From: Nitrososphaerales archaeon
Lineage (GTDB): Archaea > Thermoproteota > Nitrososphaeria > Nitrososphaerales > CADDZS01
Direction: 5' to 3'
Assembly (NCBI GenBank): GCA_030041295.1
Contig: JASHOD010000009.1
Location: 1 to 43,109, forward strand
DNA length: 43,109 nucleotides
Shown here in pieces: positions 1 to 7,860 of the stretch (position 1 is its first letter; every line of letters begins with the position of its first letter). Under the pieces are notes generated by a model. That model saw only the letters and a program-made list of their open reading frames with translations, searched no databases and was not told the DNA's origin. Both the position numbers and the translations under genes were made by a program.

Positions 1-606
1 GCCGGCGGTCCCACCCTCGAACTCGCAAAGCTTTCGACGTCGTGGGATCTTAGCGAACGTATTGTGGGGATCGCGGCTCTGAATGCTCTTTCCCAACATG
101 CGGTCAAACTATCTAACAAAAATGGTAGTTTTCAAACGAAATACGGTGACGTCATAGATCTGACACCCATAAGGAAAAGCGATGTTGTCGTAATGATTGG
201 AAACATGAGTCCCGCTGTCGAAAGGCTTCGGCGCAATGCTAAGGAGGTACTAATTTTGGAGAGAAGCACAGGATTGAGAGATGAAAACACATTTCCTGAT
301 ACTGCTGCCGAAGATGTCGTTCCTAGAGGGAATGTTGTCATCATATCTGGGGCGACTCTCAGTAATGGAACGGCTGATCGCTTAATCGAGCTCAGCAAAA
401 ACGCGAGGGAAGTTGTGATGGCTGGAGCTTCTGCGGGCATATATCCTCCGGCCCTTTTTAATATGGGACTGACAGCCGTCGGGGCGATGGAGATTTTAGA
501 CTCGACTAAGACTATGTATGCGATTTCCCAAGGTGGTGGAGCTACCACGTTACTAAGATTTGGCCGTTACGTCGTTTATCAGCCTTGCAACATGAGAAGA
601 CAGTGA
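1..606 (+). CDS. DUF364 putative heavy-metal-chelation protein, 5' truncated
   Basis: The reading frame is open from the first base of the window, so the true start lies upstream; GTG at 64 is only an internal codon. The early stretch IVGIAALNALS is typical of the DUF364 family (Rossmann-like domain, often preceded by DUF4213). Later glycine-rich segments (VVMIGNMSP, VVIISGATLSNGT, VVMAGASAGIYPP) fit the nucleotide-like fold of that family, which is annotated as putative heavy-metal chelation and often lies near metal-cofactor genes. That fits the molybdate/tungstate genes that follow. Its 3' end overlaps the 3' end of the convergent, broken Tfx gene by about 54 bases. The exact biochemical role is unknown. 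The family call is fairly sure; the metal link is inference from family and context. Confidence 0.8.
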   Translation, partial: AGGPTLELAKLSTSWDLSERIVGIAALNALSQHAVKLSNKNGSFQTKYGDVIDLTPIRKSDVVVMIGNMSPAVERLRRNAKEVLILERSTGLRDENTFPDTAAEDVVPRGNVVIISGATLSNGTADRLIELSKNAREVVMAGASAGIYPPALFNMGLTAVGAMEILDSTKTMYAISQGGGATTLLRFGRYVVYQPCNMRRQ

Positions 607-1087
607 CGAGATTGTGGTAGCTAAAAATTCGGATTCAAGGAAGAGAGTACCATCATTCTTAATGGTTGCTTTAACAGTTGATACAAAATGACGGCCTCGA
701 ATCTTTCCTTTGAATTTAGATCTAAGAGCAGCCAAGATATCGTCAGAAGAGTTTCGTAATTTCACACTGCGAGTGTTGGCCCTTGAGAGTATTATCGCTA
801 AGGCGTCATAAATAAGTTCCACTCGGGACAGTCACTTTATCAGTAGGCGTCAATTCTTCAAGCGCTGCCAGGGTCGCCCGAGCTTCGTTTATTTTTAGCT
901 GAGATCTGTGTTCGAGAATGCTAACATTCTCTCTACTAGTACTTAATCGATTGCCGACCTCATACTGCGTCAAGCCCTCAGACCTACAGCGAAGAACCTC
1001 CCATTGAGGGTCTGTCAGGGAAGTTCCTCGGAATTTATGGCAAATTATTCTTTCTTCATTGTCAAAGTTGAATGCACTGGCCAGCAT
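553..1087 (-). pseudogene. Tfx-family DNA-binding protein, broken by a frameshift
   Basis: The first part (start ATG at 1087) reads as the Tfx helix-turn-helix: LTDPQWEVLRCRSEGLTQYE, then GNRLSTSRENVSILEHR. It runs on to VTVPSGTYL, where a stop occurs at about 806. The typical Tfx C-terminal domain continues in another frame from about 815: LIYDALAIIL, then SSDDILAALRSKFKGKI and a KNDGTLFLES end. One base gained or lost near 806-820 therefore splits a gene of about 175 codons. Tfx proteins in methanogens bind the promoter of molybdenum formylmethanofuran dehydrogenase. Here the gene lies beside Mo/W transport genes and has a GCAAC-N8-GTTGC inverted repeat 50-67 bases before its start, which suggests autoregulation. 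Either the gene is dying or the frameshift is a sequencing error; the N-terminal DNA-binding half could still be made. Confidence 0.75.
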
Positions 1088-1136
1088 TTACCTCGCTGTT
1101 GCCAAATTCTGCGCAAGCAGCTATTTCAGAGTCGAT

Positions 1137-1154
1137 GCAACTGTTTCCTGTTGC
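1137..1154. promoter_or_regulatory. Inverted-repeat operator candidate upstream of Tfx gene
   Basis: Read toward the Tfx gene (minus strand) the site is GCAACAGGAAACAGTTGC, a GCAAC-N8-GTTGC inverted repeat; here the half-sites extend to six bases (TGCAAC/GTTGCA). It lies 50-67 bases before the start codon of the broken Tfx gene. Two matching sites precede the permease and the binding-protein gene, so I read it as the shared operator of the regulon. The TATA-like sequence next to it (TGAAATAG) is weak. Confidence 0.6.
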
Positions 1155-1610
1155 AAAAAGAATTTGTTTTCTACTTTCAATATTTCATTAACAAAAAGAT
1201 TGGCATTTTGCATTTCTCCTACATCGATACACGCGTCAAATCCTTTGCCGCTTATTGCGATAAAAAGCAAGTCCGTGCAATTATGACAATGGCCTTGCGA
1301 ACTCACTGAACTCAAGGAAGAGAGTCTATTTGACCGTGGCTCTTGTTATTTTCTGCGATCGATAACGCTCGGCCGGTAGAAAAGGAGAGTAGAGCGGCTC
1401 ATCTCAAATTATAGAGAAAATTCAAGTTTATGTGTGCAGTTAGCCTGAGTGCCTTAACCATTGTGGGGTGCGTCGAAAGGGCCTTTTCAATGAGCAGACA
1501 GGGTCTATAACTGCTAATAAAATTTGTAGGAGAGATAATTTAGCTATTTCGTTTCTATTTTCGAAAGAAAGTTATTAGGGCTTGACGCCCTAACGAAAGA
1601 ATTTCCGTTT
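1155..1610. other. Intergenic stretch without a supported gene
   Basis: Short open frames exist on both strands, but none has a recognisable domain. One of 64 codons on the minus strand (1121-1315) runs across the operator site. I see no RNA gene or clear repeat. Confidence 0.5.
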
Positions 1611-1841
1611 TCAGTCTTTGCTTATCATTACTTCAGTTGCTTTTACGACGGCGGCCACTTCGTCTCCGACTTTGAGTTTGAGCTCGTTAACCGCATCCAT
1701 GGTGATCACTGAGTAAATACGATCACCTGTCCCAGCGAGCTTAACCTCGACTCCTGCGACGACAAGCCCCTTCTTGATTTTTGTTACTGTTCCTTTCAGA
1801 CGATTCCTTGCGCTTAGACTTCTTCTAAGTTTGACAGGCAT
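1611..1841 (-). CDS. Mop-like TOBE molybdate/tungstate-binding protein, copy 1
   Basis: A 76-residue single TOBE (Mop) domain. Landmarks are SARNRLKGTVTKIKKG near the start, VEVKLAGTGDRIYSVITMDA in the middle and LKVGDEVAAVVKATEVMISK at the end, the usual order of the molbindin fold. Mop proteins assemble as oligomers and bind molybdate or tungstate oxyanions in the cytoplasm as a store or buffer. A second copy at 23239-23469 is about 80% identical by eye, with the same ends. The start ATG is preceded by a 12-base leader shared with the other copy and by a TATA-like TTTAAA. The neighbours (Tfx, ABC transporter) support the Mo/W role. Confidence 0.88.
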   Translation of the reverse strand: MPVKLRRSLSARNRLKGTVTKIKKGLVVAGVEVKLAGTGDRIYSVITMDAVNELKLKVGDEVAAVVKATEVMISKD

Positions 1842-1880
1842 ATGATATCGACACTTGCAAGTTCAAGTGCGCAATTTAAA
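1842..1880 (-). promoter_or_regulatory. Promoter and conserved leader of TOBE copy 1
   Basis: On the minus strand TTTAAA (1875-1880) lies about 39 bases before the ATG, a normal archaeal TATA distance for a short leader. The 12 bases AAGTGTCGATAT (1845-1856), ending three bases before the start, are identical in front of the paralogue at 23473-23484. A 10-base palindrome ACTTGCAAGT overlaps this leader only in copy 1. Confidence 0.6.
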
Positions 1881-2348
1881 GAGATCGGACACCACAACAC
1901 CTGCATATTTCATGGAATTATGGATGATGCGAAGAAATCGTGCCGCAATGGTAGCTCCATTAATTGATCCGCAAAAAAGAGCAAAAACCCTGAGTTTGGT
2001 CTTAATCTATTCTGGCGTTACCTTGCTACGGCTGAGGGAGAATTTTAGCCATTTGGAAAGATGAGCTAACCAAAGACTGTATCAAACATAGCTTCGTTCA
2101 ATGCGGGCTCTGGTCTGATAAGTGTTATAGTGATTCATAATTTAGGGCTGTTTAAACTTGCGCGGTGGTAACAATAGTTGTGGCGCTTGCAATAATGCTT
2201 CCTCATAGAAATGATTCTAGAAACACTCAGATCTTGACCACGAGCAAAGCACCTGCTTCACGGTAAGCAATTGCATCTACTAAGTACTGATGTCCTAATC
2301 TCGACCCAATAGCGATTGAATCGCAGCGCCAAGTTTTCCCAAAGAAAC
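1881..2348. other. Intergenic stretch without a supported gene
   Basis: A 69-codon open frame on the plus strand (1855-2064) covers the TOBE promoter and looks spurious. I see no RNA gene or repeat, and no convincing gene remnant. Confidence 0.5.
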
Positions 2349-2963
2349 TTAGAAAATTCTCATGCAATGCCCTTCATTCATCTCGTAGAGATGGTCTGCC
2401 CCCTTCGAATCTTCTCTTTGCTGAGTAGAGAAAATCACGTCAATCTCTGATTTCGACGTGTACTCGCGATACGCCTGAATGAATTCTGTTCGATTGTCAA
2501 TATTTCCAAAGGCTTCATCCACAAGTATTACCTTAGGAGAACCAAGCAACGCTGTTGCAAGGGAAACTCTTTCTCTCATACCAAGACTCAATTTTGAAAC
2601 TTTGCCATGGAAGTTAATCCCAAATCTTTCCTTTATTTCCGAAAGAAATCCAGGTTGAACATCCTTCTTTTGAAGTCTTGCACCCCACAAGAGGTGTCTT
2701 TCGACGCTGAAATTTGGAAGGCAGGAATCGGGTGTCACCAATACGACCTGTTTCTCTTCCATGCTAACATCGGTTATTGATTTCGAATTGACTTTCACAT
2801 AACCTTCGTCTGGTTTGTAGATTCCCGCAATTATGTTTAGGAGAGAACTCTTACCTGAGCCATTCTTTCCGACCAAACAGATGAAATCCTTGTCCTTCAA
2901 TTCTAAGTCTAGCAAGAAATTTCCTAGTCTTTTCTTAGCCATGACTTCAATCATATTTAACAC
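2349..2963 (-). CDS. ABC transporter ATPase, molybdate/tungstate type, non-canonical loops
   Basis: A short (about 204 residues) ABC ATPase. Walker A is GKNGSGKSS (about residues 32-40), the signature region is LSLGMRERVSLATALL (about 124-139) and Walker B is VILVDEAFGNID. Its divergent neighbour is a BPD_transp_1 permease, and a solute-binding protein lies further on, so it probably energises oxyanion import. Two key positions look altered. Where a Q-loop normally reads like VFQD I see VTPD, and the switch histidine near VIFSTQQ appears to be Gln. It also lacks the C-terminal TOBE extension of longer ModC/WtpC proteins; separate TOBE proteins are encoded nearby. GTG at 2963 or ATG at 2954 could be the start. 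This is the only complete ABC ATPase in the window. Confidence 0.85.
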   Translation of the reverse strand: MLNMIEVMAKKRLGNFLLDLELKDKDFICLVGKNGSGKSSLLNIIAGIYKPDEGYVKVNSKSITDVSMEEKQVVLVTPDSCLPNFSVERHLLWGARLQKKDVQPGFLSEIKERFGINFHGKVSKLSLGMRERVSLATALLGSPKVILVDEAFGNIDNRTEFIQAYREYTSKSEIDVIFSTQQREDSKGADHLYEMNEGHCMRIF

Positions 2964-3039
2964 CGAGAGTTGAATAAGCTACTCAAATCACATACGGGTT
3001 TATTCTTTTACCCTCAACAAAATTAACAGCTTCATGAAT

Positions 3040-3072
3040 GCAACATTTTTGCGTTGCGTTCTCTTTATTTGA
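3040..3072 (+). promoter_or_regulatory. Operator and TATA box upstream of permease
   Basis: The inverted repeat GCAACATTTTTGCGTTGC (3040-3057) is followed after six bases by the TATA-like TTTATTTGA (3064-3072), about 44 bases before the permease ATG. The binding-protein promoter has the same motif with the same six-base spacing. The site lies between two divergent genes and could also act on the ATPase, whose start is 77 bases away on the other side. Confidence 0.65.
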
Positions 3073-3113
3073 GGTAAACTAACTCAGGCGAGGTGTAGTT
3101 TAGGTAAGAAAGA

Positions 3114-3890
3114 ATGAACTGGCTCAGAGTTATCTCGTACATCGTTCTGACTGTTTTGATCATTCCTGTTTTAGTGTTACTCTATGAAGGTATCGGTCCG
3201 ATGAGTACTCCCTCGGGGTATGGCTATGCGTTGCTCAGAGCAATCGAGCTTACGTTGACTGGCTCTGCTCTCGCAGTGTTGATCTCAGTCGTGTTTTACA
3301 CGCCGTTAGCGTATTACTTTGCTAGAAACAGTAGCAAAATCACCCAGACTATCTCTGACATTCCCGCCTCTATTCCTCATCCCATTATCGGAATTGCACT
3401 CCTAGTCTTAGTAAGCCCGATAAATCCCTTAGGACAGTTCTTGATCGCCCACGGTTTCGACCTGTTCAACACTCTGTTGGGATATGTTTCATGTCTTGTA
3501 GTAGTTAGTGCTCCTATTTACATCAAAGCAATGCAACCGTTTTTTGAATCTATGAACAGAGCACATGAGAATTACGCAGCGGGCCTTGGGGCCTCACAAC
3601 TACGCACTTTTTTTTCGGTCGTCCTTCCTAGTTCGGGCAGGGGCATCCTTTCAGCTTCTCTGATTGCTCTAAGTAGGAGCATGAGTGAGTATGGTTCTAT
3701 CGCCATAATCGCGTACATAATCTTGCAGAAACCGTTCTATGGAGTCAGCCCTTCAGCTGTTTTCATCGTTAGCGAGTACATCGCCGGTAATCTTAAAGCT
3801 GCAGTTACGTCGTCAGCGGTACTGATACTCGTTTCCATACCGATAATGGTCGCGTTCAGATACGTCCAGCGGCCTCTTATCAAAACATAG
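3114..3890 (+). CDS. ABC permease, molybdate/tungstate family (copy 1)
   Basis: A 258-residue inner-membrane permease of the BPD_transp_1 family with about six hydrophobic segments. The segment YAAGLGASQLRTFFSVVLPS (about residues 159-178) is the EAA-type loop that docks on the ATPase. The preceding DIPASIPHPIIGIALL is typical of ModB/WtpB-type permeases. It is closely related to the permease at 28231-29016 (same length, shared SAPIYIKxMQPFF and LSRxMSEYGSI-type blocks). A Tfx-like gene follows after 10 bases, so the two probably form an operon. Substrate assignment (molybdate or tungstate) is inferred from the TOBE and Tfx neighbours; the family itself also covers sulfate. Confidence 0.87.
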   Translation: MNWLRVISYIVLTVLIIPVLVLLYEGIGPMSTPSGYGYALLRAIELTLTGSALAVLISVVFYTPLAYYFARNSSKITQTISDIPASIPHPIIGIALLVLVSPINPLGQFLIAHGFDLFNTLLGYVSCLVVVSAPIYIKAMQPFFESMNRAHENYAAGLGASQLRTFFSVVLPSSGRGILSASLIALSRSMSEYGSIAIIAYIILQKPFYGVSPSAVFIVSEYIAGNLKAAVTSSAVLILVSIPIMVAFRYVQRPLIKT

Positions 3891-3900
3891 CGGGTGACTC

Positions 3901-4209
3901 ATGTTGCATGTTGCGAGTGCGCTCAAGATGTCAAGGATTGATCATGGGATGAAAAGAGGACCATTCAACGAAAAACAGTGGAAGATCCTAAAGCTTCGCG
4001 CGAGAGGTTTTACTCAGCGAGAAACTGCAAAGAAACTAGGAACAAGCAGGGCAAATGTCTCGATGATCGAATGTCGGTTGAGAAGGAAATTGGAAAAAGC
4101 GAGAGAAACGGTCAATACTTACGAATCTTTGAATCTTTCTCGTAAAGTTTCGTTTAGCAAAAGCAAGATAGGGACACGAGAAGCTCGAGAAAAAAAGGCA
4201 ACCACTTAA
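3901..4209 (+). CDS. Tfx-family HTH protein lacking the C-terminal domain
   Basis: A 102-residue protein. KRGPFNEKQWKILKLRARGF, then TQRETAKKLGTSRANVSMIE, is the Tfx helix-turn-helix, followed by the usual helix LRRKLEKARETVNTYESL. The C-terminal domain of full-length Tfx (about 60 residues, with an SSDDIL-type block) is missing and replaced by a basic tail. The gene starts 10 bases after the permease stop and is probably co-transcribed with it, under the GCAAC-N8-GTTGC operator. Starts at 3901, 3928 or 3949 are possible; the conserved part begins at the last. A HTH-only Tfx could act as a competitor or antagonist of full-length Tfx, but that is inference. The family call is firm. Confidence 0.82.
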   Translation: MLHVASALKMSRIDHGMKRGPFNEKQWKILKLRARGFTQRETAKKLGTSRANVSMIECRLRRKLEKARETVNTYESLNLSRKVSFSKSKIGTREAREKKATT

Positions 4210-4323
4210 AGTTCAGCAAGTCCCTCCCACATTTGAAACAGCGAGCGGACAAAACCACAAGACTTTGCATTACTGGAGAAAGAAAAAGAGGATCGAGGAG
4301 AGCCGGAAACTCTCCCCTAGTTA

Positions 4324-5529
4324 CTACGAGAGTGGGCCTTCATCTACCAATGTTCCGTTATTGAGCAGTGCTACTATCGGCGCTGGCACTGTATAGCCCG
4401 TATCGTTGTAGAGTTGTGCCGGAGTGAAATTCGTCAGCTGGAAGCCACTCAGAAGAGTCTTGTAGTTTTCAATGACAAAGGTAACAAAATCAACTGACGC
4501 AGTTGGGTTTGTACTATCGGCTGGCACTGTGATCCAGACCTTTATTGCAGAAGCCGTTTCTATGTCCGTTGGTGTGACGGCGTATGAAGCTTGGCCGTAC
4601 CATGGGTTGTCAGCGGGTATTCCTAGATTGACCGGATTGGCAAGCGCTATGTAATCGAGTCCACCTGATGTAATAGCAGATTTGTAGTAAAAGAGAAAAT
4701 TGATTGCTCCTGTCTCAAGTGCGGGGACAAGTGCCGCGGCGCTCGCACCTGTTACATTAGCGTTGTTTGTGAGCATCCTGTTCGCGAAGTACTGTTCATT
4801 TGCTACGCCACCGTCATAGGCGATACCTGCCAACTCCAATGTACACCAGCCTCTCCAGCCAGCAGGATCTGTAACCGGGTTTGCGATTCCGACTTTCACA
4901 GCACCCGAAGTCAGGTTGTTGAAGAAGTCATACCAAGCCAAAGTCGAGTTTGAGGTGCTTGCCGTGTTGTAAGCCGTCAAAACTGCTTGCGCGGCGGAGG
5001 TTGTTGTCGATGTCGAAGTGTATGCAATGCCGAATTGGTCACCGGCGAAGTTTATTGCCCAGCCAGGGTACTCGGGGCCCAAACTTGTATTTTCGACGGA
5101 CGAGTGGGAAATCGAAAGGAATACGCTAACAGGATCCCCTGCTGCAATGAGCGCAGCGTCAGCTCCAGATCCTGCTTCTTCGGCCGTGACCACGGAGATT
5201 CCTGTCGAAGCTAGGAAGGCCGATTCGAGGACCGAGGACTCGTTCACCTGCGAATCAGCGGAATAAAGCAAAAGTGGATACGTGGATGGTACAGAGGTCG
5301 TTATCGCAGTTATCGTGGTACTAGCTGTAGCAGTAGTAGCGGTACTAGCTGTGGTAGTAGCTGTAGCGGTAGCTGTGGTGGTAGCGGTGCTCTTTGTAAG
5401 AGCAACATAACCCAGGCCTGCGGCCAGGATTATTACCACAACTACAAGAGCTATGGCGACAGTTGCTATGCCGCTCGACTTGCCCAAGCGACTTCTGGAC
5501 CTTTCGAGAAGTTTAACCATATGATTCAT
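4324..5529 (-). CDS. Solute-binding protein (WtpA/ModA-like) with pilin-like N-terminus
   Basis: 401 residues. A basic N-terminus (LLERSRSRLGKSSG) precedes a 25-residue hydrophobic helix (about 21-45), in the style of archaeal class III (pilin-type) signals rather than a lipobox. A Thr/Ala-rich low-complexity linker follows (about 46-85), then the binding domain: LLLYSADSQVNESSVLESAF, PVSVFLSIS, DQFGIAYTST, VKVGIANPVTDPAGWRGW. This matches periplasmic molybdate/tungstate-type binding proteins and the C-terminal half of the 754-residue protein at 29164-31428. It probably delivers oxyanion to the permease at 3114-3890. The promoter carries the shared inverted repeat 58-75 bases before the start. 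The Thr-rich linker suggests an extended, possibly glycosylated stalk on the cell surface. Confidence 0.85.
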   Translation of the reverse strand: MNHMVKLLERSRSRLGKSSGIATVAIALVVVVIILAAGLGYVALTKSTATTTATATATTTASTATTATASTTITAITTSVPSTYPLLLYSADSQVNESSVLESAFLASTGISVVTAEEAGSGADAALIAAGDPVSVFLSISHSSVENTSLGPEYPGWAINFAGDQFGIAYTSTSTTTSAAQAVLTAYNTASTSNSTLAWYDFFNNLTSGAVKVGIANPVTDPAGWRGWCTLELAGIAYDGGVANEQYFANRMLTNNANVTGASAAALVPALETGAINFLFYYKSAITSGGLDYIALANPVNLGIPADNPWYGQASYAVTPTDIETASAIKVWITVPADSTNPTASVDFVTFVIENYKTLLSGFQLTNFTPAQLYNDTGYTVPAPIVALLNNGTLVDEGPLS

Positions 5530-5574
5530 GTTTCTAAAAAACCTCTACATCGTGTGTAGCGACGAAGCGTATCA

Positions 5575-5604
5575 TTTAAAGAAGATGCAACGCGAATATG
5601 TTGC
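5575..5604 (-). promoter_or_regulatory. Operator and TATA box upstream of binding-protein gene
   Basis: On the minus strand the inverted repeat GCAACATATTCGCGTTGC (5587-5604) is followed after six bases by TTTAAA (5575-5580), about 46 bases before the ATG. It differs from the permease site at only two central positions, and the operator-to-TATA spacing is identical. The operator sits just upstream of the BRE/TATA region, a position that suits an activator or a blocking repressor. Confidence 0.68.
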
Positions 5605-5886
5605 TTCCAAAAAAAGTATGAGGTGGCTTATGGGCGACACATTTCAAGTGCAATGTTATTCTGTGGGATACAGAAAGAGTGCACTTCTGAAACAAGGCTT
5701 GGCAAAACAAACGGAAAGCTAATCAATCATCGCTCAAAGCTGTTGACGGATAAAGCTTCCAATCCAACACGAACTACTGTGGGGGTTGCAGAGGGGAGGT
5801 AGGATCTGAAGAGTATAGACTCAAAAGAGTTAGGACATGGCGAGACTTCGGCACCTTCAGAAAGTACTTCTTGGCTCAATCGTAAC

Positions 5887-7068
5887 GTGCTGGGAATAAG
5901 TCTCACTAGTTTATTCTCAGACATGAGCCACGAGATGGCGACAGCGATTCTTCCGTTCTATGTGATATTGGTTCTTGGTGGTAATGCGGCGTCCGTAGGA
6001 TTGATCGAAGGCTCTGCTGATGGCGTGGCAAGCATCTTCAAATCTTATTCCGGATATTTTTCGGATAAATCTGGCAAGCGTTTGCCGGTAATGTATCTCG
6101 GTTATCTCTTGACTGGAATCTTGATTCCAGCGATAGGCTTTGCCACGAATTTGGTCGAAGTATTCCTTCTAAGAATCGGGGCGTGGTGTGGGAGAGGAGC
6201 AAGAGGGCCTCCGAGAGACGCCTTGATGACCCAATCTGTTTCAAAATCTTCAATCGGCAAGGCTTTTGGTTTTGAAAGGGCACTCGATTCTTTTGGCGCT
6301 GTAATTGGGCCCTCGTTTGTTCTTCTCTTGATTCCGCATTTTCCATTTTCAAAGATCTTTCTGTTTTCCGTTATTCCAGCCGTTGTTTGCTTAGCTGTAT
6401 TACTTTTATTCGTCAGAGAGGCCCCGAGAAAAAGCAAAGGTGCAAAGTTACAGGAGGAGAGCAAGAGTCAAGTCACAACCTTTTGGTCGACGATTCGGAG
6501 TCAGCCAAGGGAGTTCAAGATTATGCTCATTAGCGTGGGTCTGTTCGGGATTGTGAATTTCTCAAACGTATTCTTCACCCTGCGAGCGGAGGAAGTACTG
6601 CAGCCGTCTCTGGGAGAAACAGAGGCATCAGAGCTTGCAGTACTGCTTTACGTTGTTTTGAATATAATCTACGCTGTAGGATGCTATCCAGCTGGATACT
6701 TTGCAGACAGAATATCAAAGAGGAATCTATTGGCTCTCGGATATTTCGTCTTCGCACTTGCCTGCATAGCTTCAATATTCGAGACACCAAATTACTTGAT
6801 TCTTGGAGCAATTTTTGTGCTCGCTGGCTTGCAATCTGCTATTGTTGACACCGTAGAGAAAACGTATGCAACTGAAATTTTAGGCGACTCTCCAAAAGGC
6901 ACAGGATTTGGTACACTTCAAACGATTAATGGGATTGGAGATTTCACTTCTAGCGCATTGATTGGAATCCTCATCGTAATTATATCACCCAGCTTTGGAT
7001 TTTCGGTGGTTGCCGTTGTTGCGATGCTCGCTTCTGCCTTACTCCTCGTTAGCATGAAGAGACGATAG
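5887..7068 (+). CDS. MFS transporter
   Basis: About 393 residues with some twelve hydrophobic segments, the size of a major facilitator. The N-terminus reads LTSLFSDMSHEMATAILPFY, typical of a group of drug/metabolite MFS proteins. A loop with YFSDKSGKRLP and a later YFADRISKRN look like the paired MFS loop 2-3 motifs. The substrate is unknown. The start is uncertain. GTG at 5887 is the first usual start, but the conserved N-terminus seems to begin before it and the frame is open back to 5803. A GGGAGG-like sequence at about 5793 and a CTG at 5806 might mark the true start. Downstream lies an S53 peptidase remnant on the other strand. Confidence 0.85.
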   Translation: MLGISLTSLFSDMSHEMATAILPFYVILVLGGNAASVGLIEGSADGVASIFKSYSGYFSDKSGKRLPVMYLGYLLTGILIPAIGFATNLVEVFLLRIGAWCGRGARGPPRDALMTQSVSKSSIGKAFGFERALDSFGAVIGPSFVLLLIPHFPFSKIFLFSVIPAVVCLAVLLLFVREAPRKSKGAKLQEESKSQVTTFWSTIRSQPREFKIMLISVGLFGIVNFSNVFFTLRAEEVLQPSLGETEASELAVLLYVVLNIIYAVGCYPAGYFADRISKRNLLALGYFVFALACIASIFETPNYLILGAIFVLAGLQSAIVDTVEKTYATEILGDSPKGTGFGTLQTINGIGDFTSSALIGILIVIISPSFGFSVVAVVAMLASALLLVSMKRR

Positions 7069-7264
7069 AACTCATTCGACTTTAGTAGTGATTGTTCAAT
7101 GAATCTTAGGCTAGAAGTTCTGCTAAAAAGTTCCGAAGAAGAGGTTCGTACTCGCTTAGCGAAGAAGTAAATGAAGAAGCTTTTTACAAAGAAGACTGTC
7201 CGATAAGAATTTTCTGACTCAATATGATTCGGGCTCGAATATTCACGGTCAAGCTGATTAATTG

Positions 7265-7473
7265 TTAGGCATTCTTCGAAGTTCCTAGAGTCCTCGTCAG
7301 ATTCGTTGCGACAAATGACCCCAAGCCGGTAACAGGATCCCATCCCGTACCAGCGCTCCATCCATTGCTCCCTAAAGCAACATCATGGAAATCATCATGG
7401 TACAGCGTGGGATTCTTGTAGATAGCTGTGTACAAGAACGGGTCAACGAATTCAGCTGGGAACAGGTGATGAC
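7265..7473 (-). pseudogene. C-terminal remnant of an S53 (sedolisin/kumamolisin) peptidase
   Basis: On the minus strand, a frame ending at TAA 7265-7267 reads VDPFLYTAIYKNPTLYHD, then FHDVALGSNGWSAGTGWDPV and TGLGS. This is the conserved tail of sedolisins, with the Ca-binding FHDV-GSNG block and the GWDPVTGLGS block. The catalytic Glu/Asp/Ser region and the propeptide are absent: the sequence on the upstream side is occupied by the next small gene and loses similarity. The fragment is about 65 codons of a usual 500 or more. It is not among the obvious open frames and is easily missed. Confidence 0.75.
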
Positions 7474-7764
7474 TTGCCCGGTGTCGCTTCTTCCTCCGCC
7501 CCCTTTCAAGTTGGAAGTACTTTGAGCTTCTTCGGCATCTTCGCCCTGATATTCGGAGTAATGTTCGTCGTTTCCATCATATGGATAGTCCTCGATTATC
7601 TTTTGGTTTACAGGAATCTTTCATCACCAAGTACAATCATGAACGCCAAGACCCCTGCTCTAATTCTAGGGATAACTCAGTTAGTTATCGGCGGCCTTAC
7701 ACCACGAATCCTTCTAATCGCGGCGTACCTGAAGATCGAAGATTCATATCAAAGAGAGATGTAG
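7474..7764 (+). CDS. Small membrane protein, two hydrophobic segments
   Basis: A 96-residue protein with two predicted membrane helices (about residues 17-45 and 61-82) and a short polar tail. TTG at 7474 is taken as the start. The frame is open upstream to 7426, so CTG or other codons there are possible. I do not recognise a family. The layout (Ser/Pro-rich start, two helices joined by a loop containing NAKTPALILG) resembles small archaeal membrane proteins of unknown role. It is probably real because hydrophobicity is periodic and the frame is clean, but there is no operon partner. Confidence 0.55.
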   Translation: MPGVASSSAPFQVGSTLSFFGIFALIFGVMFVVSIIWIVLDYLLVYRNLSSPSTIMNAKTPALILGITQLVIGGLTPRILLIAAYLKIEDSYQREM

Positions 7765-7860
7765 GCACGAAAAAGCGATTGATTCGGATTTTTTCCATTT
7801 GTTTGACGACTGGAACGAATTTATTTAGCGTATCCCTATAGTATTAAGTGACTGCGAACC

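Noticed and set aside
1121-1315. 64-codon minus-strand frame upstream of the Tfx gene, with a CHNC pair
   Set aside because: It runs across the operator site and the Tfx promoter and has no family match. A real gene there would conflict with the regulatory reading.
1855-2064. Plus-strand open frame of 69 codons
   Set aside because: It covers the promoter and leader of TOBE copy 1 and has no domain or start signal.
5310-5400. GTAGCTGTAGC-like repeats resembling the AGCT-rich region
   Set aside because: Here they encode the Thr/Ala linker of the binding protein; a coding low-complexity origin is enough.
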